Shown in pieces: positions 12,861 through 28,929 of a DNA stretch of 64,000 nucleotides. Under the pieces are notes generated by a model. The model did no database searches. It saw only the letters and a list, made by a program, of their open reading frames with translations, and was not told the DNA's origin. The position numbers and the translations under genes were made by a program. The stretch spans positions 868,001 through 932,000 of the forward strand of contig CP013997.1 in NCBI GenBank assembly GCA_001534745.1. The letters run 5' to 3'. Positions within the stretch are counted from its first letter, which is position 1. Each line of letters begins with the position of its first letter. The stretch is from Pseudomonas monteilii (GTDB lineage: Bacteria; Pseudomonadota; Gammaproteobacteria; Pseudomonadales; Pseudomonadaceae).

Positions 12861-13050
12861 GGAAAGGTCCTGTTACCTGATCAAATAGGTCGACGATTGT
12901 ACCCAAGCCGTGGCCGGGGTGCGATGTCGCTGACGTGGATCCTTCAATATAGGCGGTACGCGCCCGTCGGCGGGCAAAGATGTTTGCGCGTTGTGACCGA
13001 CGGTCGGGCTACAATGGCGCTTTCGATTCGGATCAAGGCAGGTGTACGCA

Positions 13051-13926
13051 GTGACAGAGGTTCCAGGCGCTTCGAAATCCACGACCGGGACGTTGTACGT
13101 CGTCGCCACGCCAATCGGCAATCTGGACGACATCAGTGCGCGGGCGCTGAAGATCCTGGGTGCGGTGAAGCTGATCGCCGCCGAGGACACACGCCACTCG
13201 GTACGCCTGCTGCAGCATTTCGGTATCCAGACGCCGCTGGCGCCCTGCCACGAGCACAACGAGCGGGACGAAGGCAGCCGTTTCATCGCCCGTCTGCTGG
13301 CCGGTGACGACGTGGCCCTGGTGTCCGATGCCGGCACGCCTTTGATCTCCGATCCGGGTTATCACCTGGTGCGCCAGGCACGCGCTGCCGGTATCACCGT
13401 GGTGCCTGTGCCGGGTGCCTGTGCGTTGATCGCCGCCTTGTCGGCTGCCGGCCTGCCGTCCGACCGGTTCATGTTCGAAGGCTTTCTGCCGGCCAAGGCC
13501 GTCGGGCGGCGCGCCAGGCTGGAGCAGGTCAAGGAAGAGCCGCGCACCCTGATCTTCTACGAAGCGCCCCATCGCATCCTGGAATGCCTGCAGGACATGC
13601 AGGCCGTGTTCGGCGACGAGCGTCCGGCTGTGCTGGCCCGCGAGCTGACCAAGACCTTCGAGACCCTCAAGGGCTTGCCGCTGGCCGAGTTGCGGGCGTT
13701 CGTGGAGAGCGACAGCAACCAGCAGCGCGGCGAATGCGTGGTGCTGGTGGCCGGCTGGAGCGCGCCTGAGGACGATCAGGCCGTCAGTACCCAGGCCTTG
13801 CGCGTGCTCGACCTGCTGCTGGCGGAAATGCCGCTCAAGCGTGCGGCTGCCCTGGCGGCGGAAATCACTGGTGTGCGCAAGAACCTGTTGTACCAGGCGG
13901 CCCTGGAAAAACAGAAGGGCGACTGA
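13051..13926 (+). CDS. rsmI: 16S rRNA (cytidine(1402)-2'-O)-methyltransferase RsmI
   Basis: 291 residues from the GTG at 13051, which has AAGG-CAGG at a good distance; an in-frame GTG at 13042 lies too close to it. The tetrapyrrole-methylase fold shows [15 protein letters not shown] at the N-terminus, [16 protein letters not shown] and [18 protein letters not shown]. RsmI methylates the ribose of C1402 in the ribosomal P site. The strong -10-like TACAAT at 13010 may belong to its promoter. The divergent lpoA and downstream rnpB are the standard neighbours. Confidence 0.95.
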   Translation: MTEVPGASKSTTGTLYVVATPIGNLDDISARALKILGAVKLIAAEDTRHSVRLLQHFGIQTPLAPCHEHNERDEGSRFIARLLAGDDVALVSDAGTPLISDPGYHLVRQARAAGITVVPVPGACALIAALSAAGLPSDRFMFEGFLPAKAVGRRARLEQVKEEPRTLIFYEAPHRILECLQDMQAVFGDERPAVLARELTKTFETLKGLPLAELRAFVESDSNQQRGECVVLVAGWSAPEDDQAVSTQALRVLDLLLAEMPLKRAAALAAEITGVRKNLLYQAALEKQKGD

Positions 13927-13943
13927 TCCGGCGCATCTATCGC

Positions 13944-13972
13944 TTGTCCCGGGCGGCGTCTGTCGGTACCCT
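13944..13972 (+). promoter_or_regulatory. Probable sigma-70 promoter of rnpB
   Basis: TTGTCC (13944-13949), a 17-bp spacer and TACCCT (13967-13972). The predicted start, about 13980, coincides with the 5' helix of the RNase P RNA. Confidence 0.6.
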
Positions 13973-13979
13973 TGTCGGC

Positions 13980-14341
13980 GGAGAGTCGATTGGACAGTCG
14001 CTGCCAGCATTCGTTCCGCGAAGGCTGGGGGAGGAAAGTCCGGGCTCCATAGGGCAGAGTGCCAGGTAACGCCTGGGAGGCGCGAGCCTACGGAAAGTGC
14101 CACAGAAAACAACCGCCTAAGCGCTTCGGCGCCGGTAAGGGTGAAAAGGTGCGGTAAGAGCGCACCGCACGACTGGCAACAGTTCGTGGCTAGGTAAACC
14201 CCACTCGGAGCAAGACCAAATAGGGTTCCATATGGCGCGGCCCGCGTTGGAACCGGGTAGGTTGCTAGAGGCGTCCAGTGATGGCCGTCGTAGAGGAATG
14301 ACTGTCCTCGACAAAACCCGGCTTACAGATCGACTCTCCAC
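13980..14341 (+). ncRNA. rnpB: RNase P RNA (class A)
   Basis: The catalytic RNA that trims tRNA 5' leaders. The terminal helix P1 pairs AGAGTCGAT (13982) with ATCGACTCT (14329-14337). Universal elements are visible: GGAGGAAAGTCCGGGCTCC near 14030, CAGAAAACAACCGCC, GGTAAGGGTGAAAAGGTG and the 3' segment with AGACCAAATAGG and the AGAGG-AATGACTG region. Ends are approximate to a few bases. From here to mraZ (14342-14649) I see only the mra promoter and MraZ sites. Confidence 0.96.
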
Positions 14342-14543
14342 CTCTTTTCTCCCTCGGCGATGCCTGCCGGGCGGCCCTCGGTAAGATGAAAAAATCTTAC
14401 TCTTCATGCAGTGTCTCAGCATTCTCGCCCAAGTCCTTGAAAGGGCAGCCAATCGCTCTTCGATTGTCCTCCAAAAGCCTTCGCCTTTGATCGTTTGTGA
14501 CGCTAAATCTTGGCCCCGTAAAGGATTTCCTTATGAACGTGCC

Positions 14544-14573
14544 TTGACGGTGCAGCGAGCGGATTCCTATAGT
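14544..14573 (+). promoter_or_regulatory. Sigma-70 promoter of the mra (dcw) cluster
   Basis: TTGACG (14544-14549), an 18-bp spacer and TATAGT (14568-14573), the best promoter in the rnpB-mraZ gap. Transcription would start around 14580, directly at the first MraZ repeat. Confidence 0.75.
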
Positions 14574-14581
14574 GTGCGCGA

Positions 14582-14607
14582 GTGGCGAAAAGTGGGATGA
14601 AGTGGGT
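14582..14607 (+). promoter_or_regulatory. MraZ-binding repeats (operator)
   Basis: Three GTGG units at exact 10-bp spacing: TGGCG at 14583, TGGGA at 14593 and TGGGT at 14603. E. coli MraZ binds TGGGN repeats separated by 5 nt upstream of its own operon. The site lies just downstream of the predicted start point, so binding should repress the whole dcw cluster. Confidence 0.75.
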
Positions 14608-14649
14608 TTTTTTGCCATCATCCAGCTCACAATGTAGGGAATCGCAGCC

Positions 14650-15105
14650 GTGTTTCGCGGAGCCAATGCCATCAGTCTCGATGCAAAAGGCAGGCTCGCC
14701 ATGCCGAGTCGGTATCGCGACGAGCTGGATTCGCGGTGTGCTGGTCAGTTGATCGTGACGATCGATGCGTCCGACCCCTGCCTGTGCGTGTACCCGCTCG
14801 ACGAGTGGGAGCATATCGAAGCCAAGTTGCGCGCGTTGCCGTCCTTGCGCGAAGAGAACCGTCGCCTTCAGCGTCTGCTGATCGGCAATGCGGTGGATCT
14901 CGAGCTCGATGGCAGTGGGCGCTTTCTGGTACCACCCCGACTGCGTGAGTACGCGCGGCTCGACCGCAAGGCCATGCTGGTAGGGCAACTGAACAAATTC
15001 CAGCTGTGGGATGAAGAGGCCTGGGACACCATCTCGGCCGCCGACCTTGCAGCTATTCGACAACCGGGCGCCATGCCCGATGATTTGCGTGATCTGATCC
15101 TGTGA
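14650..15105 (+). CDS. mraZ: Transcriptional regulator MraZ
   Basis: 151 residues from a GTG start; the N-terminus [19 protein letters not shown] is canonical. Two SpoVT-AbrB-like half domains each carry a DxxGR motif ([22 protein letters not shown]). MraZ forms rings and binds direct repeats in front of its own gene; the repeats at 14582-14607 fit. Its stop overlaps the rsmH start by 4 bp. Confidence 0.96.
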   Translation: MFRGANAISLDAKGRLAMPSRYRDELDSRCAGQLIVTIDASDPCLCVYPLDEWEHIEAKLRALPSLREENRRLQRLLIGNAVDLELDGSGRFLVPPRLREYARLDRKAMLVGQLNKFQLWDEEAWDTISAADLAAIRQPGAMPDDLRDLIL

Positions 15106-16045
15106 CCATAGATAGCGGCTTCAACCATATCACCGTGCTGCTCAACGAGGCTGTCGATGCCCTGGCCCTACGCGCCGATGGCTGCTACCTCGACGGCACC
15201 TTCGGCCGCGGTGGGCATAGCCGTCTGATCCTCGATCGATTGGGGCCGCAGGGCCGGCTGCTGGGCTTCGACAAAGACCCACAAGCGATTGCCACGGGGC
15301 AAGCGCTGGCGGCCGAAGACGGCCGCTTTGTCATTGTGCAGCGCAGTTTTGCCGAGATGGGCCAGGAGCTGGCCGCGCGCGACTTGACGGGCAAGGTCCA
15401 CGGCGTACTGCTCGACCTGGGCGTGTCCTCGCCACAGCTGGACGACCCCGAGCGCGGCTTCAGCTTCATGAACGACGGCCCCCTGGACATGCGCATGGAC
15501 CCCGAGCGTGGCCAGAGCGCCGCGCAGTTCATCGCCAGTGCACCGGAAGACGAAATCGCCCGGGTGTTCAAGGAGTATGGCGAAGAGCGCTTCGCCAAGC
15601 GCATGGCCCGCGCCGTGGTCGAGCGCCGTGAGCAGACCCCGTTCACCCGCACCAGCGACCTGGCCGAAGTGATCAAGGTCGCCAACCCGGCCTGGGAGAA
15701 AGGCAAGAACCCTGCGACCCGTGCCTTCCAGGGGTTGCGCATTCACGTCAACAACGAGCTGGGCGATCTCGAGGCCGGTCTGCAGGCCGCGCTCGATGCG
15801 CTGGAAGTCGGCGGCCGCCTGGTAGTCATCAGCTTCCACTCCCTGGAAGACCGCATCGTCAAGCTGTTCATGCGCAAGCTGGCCAAGGGCGAGGCCGACA
15901 ACCTGCCGCGCAACCTGCCCGTGCGCCATGAACCGTTCCAGCCCTTCATCAAGGTCCATGGCAAGGCCCAGTTCGCCTCCGAGGCCGAGCTCAAGGCCAA
16001 TCCCCGGGCGCGCAGCGCCGTCATGCGCGTGGCGGAGAAGCTCAG

Positions 16046-16049
<4 letters not shown>
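15102..16049 (+). CDS. rsmH: 16S rRNA (cytosine(1402)-N4)-methyltransferase RsmH
   Basis: 315 residues from a GTG overlapping mraZ. It adds the N4 methyl to C1402, the same nucleotide whose ribose is methylated by RsmI 2 kb upstream. The SAM-binding motif is [14 protein letters not shown] near the N-terminus; [21 protein letters not shown] and [14 protein letters not shown] are family hallmarks. The stop overlaps ftsL by 4 bp. Confidence 0.97.
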
Positions 16050-19552
<3,503 letters not shown>

Positions 19553-19556
<4 letters not shown>

Positions 19557-20920
19557 TTCATCCCTTCACCCTGAGCACGCTGGTCGAACCGCTGTGCGCC
19601 CGTCTGGTCGGGGGCGATGCCACCTTCACCGGCGTCAGCATCGACAGCCGCAGCGTTGCCCAGGGCCAACTGTTCGTGGCCTTGAGCGGCCCGCGTTTCG
19701 ATGGCCATGATTACCTGGCCGACGTCCAGGGCAAAGGCGCGGTTGCCGCCCTGGTGCAGCGCGAAGTGCCCGGCATCGACCTGCCCCAGCTGGTGGTCGC
19801 CGACACGCGTCTGGCACTCGGCCACCTCGGCGCGCTCAACCGCGAAGCCTTCGACAAGCCCGTGGTAGCGATCACCGGTTCCAGCGGCAAGACCACGGTC
19901 AAGGAGCTGCTGGCCAGCATCCTGCGCACCGTCGGCCCCGTCCTGGCCACCCGTGGCAACCTCAACAACGACCTGGGCGCGCCGCTGACCCTGCTGGAGA
20001 TCAGCGGCGAGCACAGCGCGGCGGTGATCGAGCTGGGCGCCTCGCGCCTGGGCGAAATTCGCTACACCGTAGACCTGACCCGTCCCCAGGTGGCCATTCT
20101 CAACAATGCCGGGACCGCCCACGTGGGCGAGTTCGGTGGCCCGGACAAGATCGTCGAGGCCAAGGGCGAGATCATCGAAGGCCTGGAGGCCAACGGTACC
20201 GCCGTGCTCAACCTGGACGACAAGGCTTTCCCGATCTGGCAGCAGCGCGCCGCCGGTCGCCCGGTCATCACCTTCGCGCTGCACAATGCCGACGCCAGCT
20301 TCCATGCCTCGGACATCGCCCACGATGCGCGCGGCTGCCCGGCCTTCCAGCTGCATGGCCCGAAGGGTTCGGTGGCCGTGCAACTCAACCTGCTCGGCAC
20401 CCACAACGTGGCCAATGCCTTGGCCGCCGCCGCCGCCGCCCATGCCCTGAACGTCGGGCTCGACGCGATCGCCGCCGGGCTGGGCGCACTGCAGCCAGTC
20501 AAGGGTCGCACGGTGGCACAGGTGACGCCCCACGGCGCGCGGGTGATCGACGATACCTACAACGCAAATCCCACCTCCATGTGCGCGGCGATTGATATAC
20601 TCGCCGGCTTTTCCGGCCGCACCGTCCTGGTGCTGGGGAATATCGGCGAATTGGGTGACTGGGCCGAGCAAGGCCACCGCGAGGTCGGGGAGTATGCCCG
20701 CGGCAAGGTCGATGCGCTGTATGCGACGGGCGTCGACATGCGGCATGCCGTGCAGGCCTTCGGTGCCGACGGCCGCCATTTCGCCACTCAGGCTGAGCTG
20801 ATCGACGCCGTGCGCGCCGAGAACGCCAGCGACACCACCATTTTGATCAAAGGCTCACGCAGCGCCGCGATGGAACACGTCGTGGCGGCATTGTGCGGTG
20901 CCAGCGGGGAGAAACATTAA
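19553..20920 (+). CDS. murF: UDP-MurNAc-pentapeptide synthetase MurF
   Basis: 455 residues from the ATG at 19553 ([14 protein letters not shown]), with GGGAGG-like ribosome binding just upstream; an open frame extends further 5' into murE but is not used. ATP-binding [15 protein letters not shown] and [13 protein letters not shown] are family motifs. It adds D-Ala-D-Ala made by DdlB. The stop TAA shares its last A with the mraY ATG. Confidence 0.97.
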
Positions 20921-22002
20921 TGCTGCTGCTGTTGGCCGAGTACCTGCAACAGTTCTACAAGGGCTTTGCGGTCTTCCAGTACCTGTCCCTGCGCGGGATT
21001 CTCGGCGTCCTGACCGCCTTGTCGCTGGCACTGTGGCTGGGGCCGTGGATGATCCGTACGCTGCAGATCCGTCAGATCGGCCAGGCCGTTCGCAATGACG
21101 GTCCGCAATCGCACCTGTCCAAGTCCGGCACGCCGACCATGGGCGGTGCGCTGATCCTGTCCGCCATCGGCATCAGCACGCTGCTGTGGGCCGACCTGAC
21201 CAACCGCTACGTGTGGGTCGTGCTGATCGTCACCCTGCTGTTCGGCGCCATTGGCTGGGTCGACGACTACCGCAAGGTGATCGAGAAGAACTCCCGTGGC
21301 CTGCCGAGCCGCTGGAAATACTTCTGGCAATCGGTGTTCGGCCTGGGCGCTGCGGTCTTTCTCTACGTGACCGCGCCCACCAGCGTCGAGACCACGCTGA
21401 TCGTGCCGATGTTCAAGGACCTGACCCTGCCACTGGGCGCAGGCTTCATCGTGCTGACCTACTTCGTCATCGTCGGCTCGAGCAACGCGGTCAACCTCAC
21501 CGACGGCCTCGATGGCCTGGCGATCATGCCGACCGTGATGGTCGGTGGTGCCCTGGGCATCTTCTGCTACCTGTCGGGCAACGTGAAGTTCGCCGAATAC
21601 CTGCTCATCCCGTACGTGCCAGGCGCCGGCGAGCTGATCGTGTTCTGCGGCGCGCTGATCGGCGCGGGCCTGGGCTTTCTCTGGTTCAACACCTATCCGG
21701 CCCAAGTGTTCATGGGCGACGTCGGCGCCCTGGCGCTGGGCGCGGCCCTGGGCACCATCGCGGTCATCGTCCGTCAGGAAATCGTGCTGTTCATCATGGG
21801 CGGCGTGTTCGTGATGGAGACCCTGTCGGTGGTCATCCAGGTCGCCTCGTTCAAGCTGACCGGCAAGCGGGTCTTCCGCATGGCGCCGATCCACCACCAT
21901 TTCGAACTCAAAGGCTGGCCTGAACCCCGTGTGATCGTGCGCTTCTGGATCATCACGGTGATCCTGGTGCTCATCGGCCTTGCCACCCTGAAACTGAGGT
22001 AG
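20920..22002 (+). CDS. mraY: Phospho-MurNAc-pentapeptide translocase MraY
   Basis: 360 residues, the family length, from ATG 20920 ([16 protein letters not shown]). Ten membrane segments. Family motifs: [11 protein letters not shown], the DD pair in [18 protein letters not shown] and [14 protein letters not shown]. It moves phospho-MurNAc-pentapeptide onto undecaprenyl phosphate, giving lipid I. Shares one base with murF; murD starts 6 bp on. Confidence 0.97.
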   Translation: MLLLLAEYLQQFYKGFAVFQYLSLRGILGVLTALSLALWLGPWMIRTLQIRQIGQAVRNDGPQSHLSKSGTPTMGGALILSAIGISTLLWADLTNRYVWVVLIVTLLFGAIGWVDDYRKVIEKNSRGLPSRWKYFWQSVFGLGAAVFLYVTAPTSVETTLIVPMFKDLTLPLGAGFIVLTYFVIVGSSNAVNLTDGLDGLAIMPTVMVGGALGIFCYLSGNVKFAEYLLIPYVPGAGELIVFCGALIGAGLGFLWFNTYPAQVFMGDVGALALGAALGTIAVIVRQEIVLFIMGGVFVMETLSVVIQVASFKLTGKRVFRMAPIHHHFELKGWPEPRVIVRFWIITVILVLIGLATLKLR

Positions 22003-22008
22003 TCGCGC

Positions 22009-23355
22009 GTGTCCTTGATCGCATCTGACCACTTCCGCATCGTCGTCGGCCTCGGCAAGAGCGGCATGTCCCTGGTTCGCTTCCTGGCGAGCCGGGGCAT
22101 CGCCTTTGCGGTCGCCGACACGCGCGCGTGCCCGCCAGAGCTCGAGACGCTGCGCCGCGACTACCCTTCCGTAGACGTACGCTGCGGTGAGCTGGACGTC
22201 GAGTTTCTCTGCCGGGCCGACGAGCTGTACGTCAGCCCCGGTCTGGCACTGGCCACGCCCGCGCTGCAAGCGGCGGCGGCGCGGGGTGTGCGGCTATCGG
22301 GGGACATCGAGCTGTTCGCCCGGCACGCCAAGGCCCCGATCGTGGCCATTACCGGGTCGAATGCGAAGAGCACCGTGACCACCCTGGTCGGCGAGATGGC
22401 GGCCCAGGCAGGCAAGCGTGTGGCGGTCGGTGGCAACCTGGGCACGCCGGCGCTGGACCTGCTGGGCGATGACGTCGAGCTGTACGTGCTCGAGCTGTCG
22501 AGCTTCCAGCTGGAGACCACCGATCAGCTCGATGCCGAGGTGGCGACGGTGCTGAACATCAGCGAAGACCACATGGACCGCTACAGCGGCCTGCCGGCCT
22601 ATCACCTGGCCAAGCACCGGGTCTTCCGCGGCGCACGCCAGGTGGTGGTCAACCGCCAGGATGCCCTGAGCCGGCCCCTGCCGGTCGAAGGCCAGCCGTG
22701 CTGGACCTTCGGCCTCAATGCACCGGACTTCAAGGCATTCGGGCTGCGCGAGGTCGAAGGTGAAAAACACCTAGCCTTCGAATTCCACTCCCTGATGCCG
22801 GTGCGCGAGCTGAAAGTCCGGGGCGCCCACAACCAGAGCAACGCGCTGGCAGCCCTGGCCCTGGGCCATGCGGTCGGGCTCCCGTTCGCGCCGATGCTCG
22901 AGGCCCTGCGGGCCTTCACCGGGCTGGCTCACCGTTGCCAGTGGGTGCGTGAGCGCGAGTCGGTGAACTGGTACGACGATTCCAAGGCCACCAACGTCGG
23001 CGCGGCGCTGGCGGCGATCGAAGGCCTGGGTGCCGACATCGACGGCCAGCTGGTGCTGATCGCCGGGGGCGACGGCAAGGGCGCCGACTTCTCGGCCCTG
23101 CGTGGCCCCGTGGCGCGTCACTGCCGCGCGGTGGTGCTGCTGGGGCGTGACGCCGATCGCCTGGCCGAGGCGCTGGGCGACGAGGTGGCCCAGGTGCGCG
23201 TGACCACGCTCGAGGAGGCCGTGCAACGCAGTGCGGCCCTGGCCCGACCGGGCGATGCGGTGCTGCTGTCGCCGGCCTGCGCCAGTCTCGACATGTTCCG
23301 CAATTTCGAAGAGCGTGGGCGCCTGTTCGCCCAGGCCGTGGGAGCACTGGCATGA
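22009..23355 (+). CDS. murD: UDP-MurNAc-alanine--D-glutamate ligase MurD
   Basis: 448 residues from a GTG (MSLIASDHFRIVVGLGKSGMS). P-loop AITGSNAKSTVTTLVGEM, NISEDHMDRY and the C-terminal LLSPACASLDMFRNFEERG are MurD signatures. It adds D-Glu to UDP-MurNAc-L-Ala. The stop overlaps ftsW by 4 bp. Confidence 0.97.
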   Translation: MSLIASDHFRIVVGLGKSGMSLVRFLASRGIAFAVADTRACPPELETLRRDYPSVDVRCGELDVEFLCRADELYVSPGLALATPALQAAAARGVRLSGDIELFARHAKAPIVAITGSNAKSTVTTLVGEMAAQAGKRVAVGGNLGTPALDLLGDDVELYVLELSSFQLETTDQLDAEVATVLNISEDHMDRYSGLPAYHLAKHRVFRGARQVVVNRQDALSRPLPVEGQPCWTFGLNAPDFKAFGLREVEGEKHLAFEFHSLMPVRELKVRGAHNQSNALAALALGHAVGLPFAPMLEALRAFTGLAHRCQWVRERESVNWYDDSKATNVGAALAAIEGLGADIDGQLVLIAGGDGKGADFSALRGPVARHCRAVVLLGRDADRLAEALGDEVAQVRVTTLEEAVQRSAALARPGDAVLLSPACASLDMFRNFEERGRLFAQAVGALA

Positions 23356-24566
23356 TCTTCAACGTCATCAAGCCGTATCCCTCGCCGCTGATCAGCGGCC
23401 GTGGCATCGACCTGGACTTCGCCTTCCTGGCCGGCTGCCTGGCATTGCTCGGCCTGGGGCTGGTGATGATCACCTCGGCGTCGTCGGAAGTGGCGGCCGT
23501 GCAGTCCGGCAACCCGCTGTACCACATGTTCCGGCACCTGGTGTACGTGGCGCTGGGCCTCGGCGCCTGCGGCGTGACCATGCTGGTGCCGATCGCCACC
23601 TGGCAGCGCATGGGCTTCACCATGCTGCTGTGCGCCTTCGGGCTGCTGGTGCTGGTGCTGGTGCCCGGCATCGGGCGCGAGGTCAACGGTTCGATGCGCT
23701 GGATCGGCTTCAGCTTCTTCAACGTGCAGCCTTCGGAGATCGCCAAGGTCTTCGTGGTCATCTACCTGGCCGGCTACCTGGTGCGCCGCCAGCAGGAAGT
23801 GCGCGAGAGCTGGATGGGCTTCTTCAAGCCGTTCATCGTGCTGCTGCCCATGGCGGGCCTGTTGCTGATGGAGCCCGACTTCGGCGCCACCGTGGTGATG
23901 ATGGGCGCCGCCGCCGCCATGCTGTTTCTCGGCGGGGTGGGGCTGTTCCGCTTCAGCCTGATGGTGGTACTGGCCGTGGTGGCGGTGTTCGTGCTGGTAC
24001 AGGCCCAGCCTTACCGGATGGCCCGTCTGATCACCTTCACCGACCCCTGGTCCGACCAGTTCGGTTCGGGCTACCAGTTGACCCAGGCGCTGATCGCCTT
24101 CGGCCGTGGCGAATGGCTGGGCGTGGGCCTGGGCAACAGCGTGCAGAAGCAGTTCTACCTGCCCGAAGCGCACACCGACTTCGTGTTCTCGGTACTGGCC
24201 GAGGAGCTGGGCGTGGTCGGCTCGCTGGTCACCGTGGCGCTGTTCGTGTTCGTCACCGTGCGCGCCCTGTACATCGGCCTGTGGGCCGAGAAAGCCAAGC
24301 AATTCTTCGCGGCCTACATGGCCTTCGGCCTGTCCTTCCTGTGGATCGGTCAGTTCCTGATCAACATCGGCGTGAACGTCGGTCTGCTGCCGACCAAAGG
24401 GCTGACCTTGCCCTTCCTCAGCTACGGGGGCAGCTCGCTGGTGATCTGCTGTGCCTGCGTCGGGCTGTTGCTGCGCATCGAGTGGGAGAGCCGGACGCAC
24501 CTGGGCAGCGAGGAGCATGAGTTCAACGAAAGTGATTTTGCCGAGGAGCCTGCCCATGGCCGATGA
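23352..24566 (+). CDS. ftsW: Septal peptidoglycan glycosyltransferase FtsW
   Basis: 404 residues, SEDS family with about ten membrane segments. VNGSMRWIGFSFFNVQPSEIAK, LLLMEPDFGATVVM and the C-terminal LPFLSYGGSSLV are conserved. FtsW polymerises lipid II at the septum together with FtsI. It starts inside the end of murD and overlaps murG by 11 bp. Confidence 0.97.
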   Translation: MIFNVIKPYPSPLISGRGIDLDFAFLAGCLALLGLGLVMITSASSEVAAVQSGNPLYHMFRHLVYVALGLGACGVTMLVPIATWQRMGFTMLLCAFGLLVLVLVPGIGREVNGSMRWIGFSFFNVQPSEIAKVFVVIYLAGYLVRRQQEVRESWMGFFKPFIVLLPMAGLLLMEPDFGATVVMMGAAAAMLFLGGVGLFRFSLMVVLAVVAVFVLVQAQPYRMARLITFTDPWSDQFGSGYQLTQALIAFGRGEWLGVGLGNSVQKQFYLPEAHTDFVFSVLAEELGVVGSLVTVALFVFVTVRALYIGLWAEKAKQFFAAYMAFGLSFLWIGQFLINIGVNVGLLPTKGLTLPFLSYGGSSLVICCACVGLLLRIEWESRTHLGSEEHEFNESDFAEEPAHGR

Positions 24567-25627
24567 CGGCAAGAATGTACTGATCATGGCCGGTGGCACG
24601 GGCGGACACGTCTTCCCGGCCCTGGCCTGCGCCCGTGAGTTCCAGAGCCGCGGCTACCGTGTGCACTGGCTGGGTACACCGCGTGGTATCGAAAACGAGC
24701 TGGTACCCCAGGCGGGGCTGCCCCTGCACCTGATCCAGGTCACCGGGCTGCGCGGCAAGGGCAAGCTGTCCCTGCTCAAGGCCCCGTTGACCCTGGTTAA
24801 GGCCGTGGCCCAGGCACGGCGCATCATCCGTCAGATCAAGCCGGTCTGCGTGCTGGGGTTCGGGGGTTACGTGACCGGTCCTGGCGGCGTGGCCGCGCGT
24901 CTGTGCGGGGTGCCGCTGGTGGTCCATGAACAGAATGCCCGCGCCGGGACAGCCAACCGTTTGCTGGCGCCATTGGCGGCACGGGTCTGCGAAGCCTTCC
25001 CCGAGACGTTTCCGTCGAGCGACAAGCGCCGCACCACCGGTAACCCGGTGCGCGCCGAGCTGTTCCTGAACGACGGCCGTGCGCCTCTGGCCGGACGCCG
25101 TGCGCGCCTGCTGGTACTGGGTGGCAGCCTGGGCGCCGAGCCCTTGAACGTGCTGCTGCCCCAGGCGTTGGCCAAGGTGCCGGACGAGGTGCGCCCGGAG
25201 GTCTTCCACCAGGCCGGCAGGCAGCATGCCGTGATCACCGCCGAGCGCTACCGCGAGGCCGGGCTCGAGGCCCAGGTCGAGCCGTTCATCAAGGACATGG
25301 CCCAGGCCTATGGCTGGGCCGACCTGGTGGTGTGCCGGTCCGGCGCGCTGACCGTGAGCGAGCTGGCCGCCGCCGGGCTGCCGTCGATGCTGGTGCCGCT
25401 GCCCCATGCCATCGACGATCACCAGACCCACAACGCCCATTATCTGGCCCGCGAAGGCGCTGCCTTCCTGATGCCACAAGCGACAACCGGCGCAGCGCAG
25501 CTCGCTGAACGCCTGAACGAGGTGCTGATGCAACCCGAGAAACTCAACGCCATGGCCGGCACCGCACGCCGCCTGGCCAAGCCTGACGCAACCGGCACCG
25601 TGGTCGACATCTGCCTGGAGGTCGCCC

Positions 25628-25635
<8 letters not shown>
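24556..25635 (+). CDS. murG: UDP-GlcNAc:lipid I N-acetylglucosaminyltransferase MurG
   Basis: 359 residues from ATG 24556 ([24 protein letters not shown]), within the end of ftsW; an upstream frame is not used. Two GT-B Rossmann domains: [10 protein letters not shown] in the first, [25 protein letters not shown] in the second. MurG finishes lipid II on the inner face of the membrane. Overlaps murC by 8 bp. Confidence 0.97.
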
Positions 25636-28038
<2,403 letters not shown>

Positions 28039-28044
28039 CGAGCC

Positions 28045-28914
28045 ATGCAAGGCGCGATGGTACGTCAGCAGCAACCCGCCCCCGGCCGCAACAAGCCGGT
28101 GCCGCGCGGTGCCAGTCGTCTGGTGGCTGAAGAGCCCGTGGCGGCGCGCCTGAAGAAAACCCATTTCGGCTTCTTCAAGCGCCTGTTCTGGCCCGTGCTG
28201 CTGGTGGCCGCAGGTTTCGGCGCCTACGAAGGCGCCATCCGCCTGATGCCGTATGCCGACCGTCCCATCACCAAGATCGCCGTGCAGGGCGACCTGAGCT
28301 ACATCAGCCAGCAGGCGGTGCAGCAACGGATCGCCCCGTACGTCGCCGCCAGCTTCTTCACCGTCGACCTGAGCGCGATGCGCGCCGAGCTCGAGCAGAT
28401 GCCGTGGATCGCCCATGCCGAGGTGCGTCGCGTCTGGCCGGACGAGGTGGTGGTGCGACTCGAAGAGCAACTGCCCGTGGCGCGGTGGGGCGACGATGCC
28501 CTGCTCAACAACCAGGGCCAGGCGTTCGCGCCACGCGAGCTGGCCAACTATGAACACCTGCCCAAGCTGGCCGGGCCGCAGCGCGCGCCGCAGCAGGTCA
28601 TGCAGCAATACCAGGTGCTGAGCCAGATGCTGCGTCCGCTGGGCTTCTCCATTGCCCGGCTGGAGCTGCGCGAGCGCGGCAGCTGGTTCCTCACCACCGG
28701 TTCCGGCACGGCCGGACCTGGGATCGAATTACTGTTGGGACGTGACCACCTGGTAGAAAAGATGCGCCGTTTCATTGCCATTTACGACAAGACACTCAAA
28801 GAGCAGATCACCCACATTGCCCGCATCGATCTGCGTTATGCCAATGGCCTGGCCGTTGGTTGGCGGGAACCGATTGCACCGACGACGGCCCAACCCGCCG
28901 TTGCCAAGAATTAG
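28045..28914 (+). CDS. ftsQ: Cell division protein FtsQ
   Basis: 289 residues. A basic cytoplasmic tail, one membrane segment (about residues 48-66, [17 protein letters not shown]), a POTRA domain ([18 protein letters not shown] and after, ending near [10 protein letters not shown]) and the FtsQ beta domain. FtsQ recruits FtsL/FtsB to the septum. The gene starts 6 bp after ddlB with GAGGTTAACGAG upstream. Confidence 0.96.
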   Translation: MQGAMVRQQQPAPGRNKPVPRGASRLVAEEPVAARLKKTHFGFFKRLFWPVLLVAAGFGAYEGAIRLMPYADRPITKIAVQGDLSYISQQAVQQRIAPYVAASFFTVDLSAMRAELEQMPWIAHAEVRRVWPDEVVVRLEEQLPVARWGDDALLNNQGQAFAPRELANYEHLPKLAGPQRAPQQVMQQYQVLSQMLRPLGFSIARLELRERGSWFLTTGSGTAGPGIELLLGRDHLVEKMRRFIAIYDKTLKEQITHIARIDLRYANGLAVGWREPIAPTTAQPAVAKN

Positions 28915-28929
28915 AGAGAGGCAGGACAA

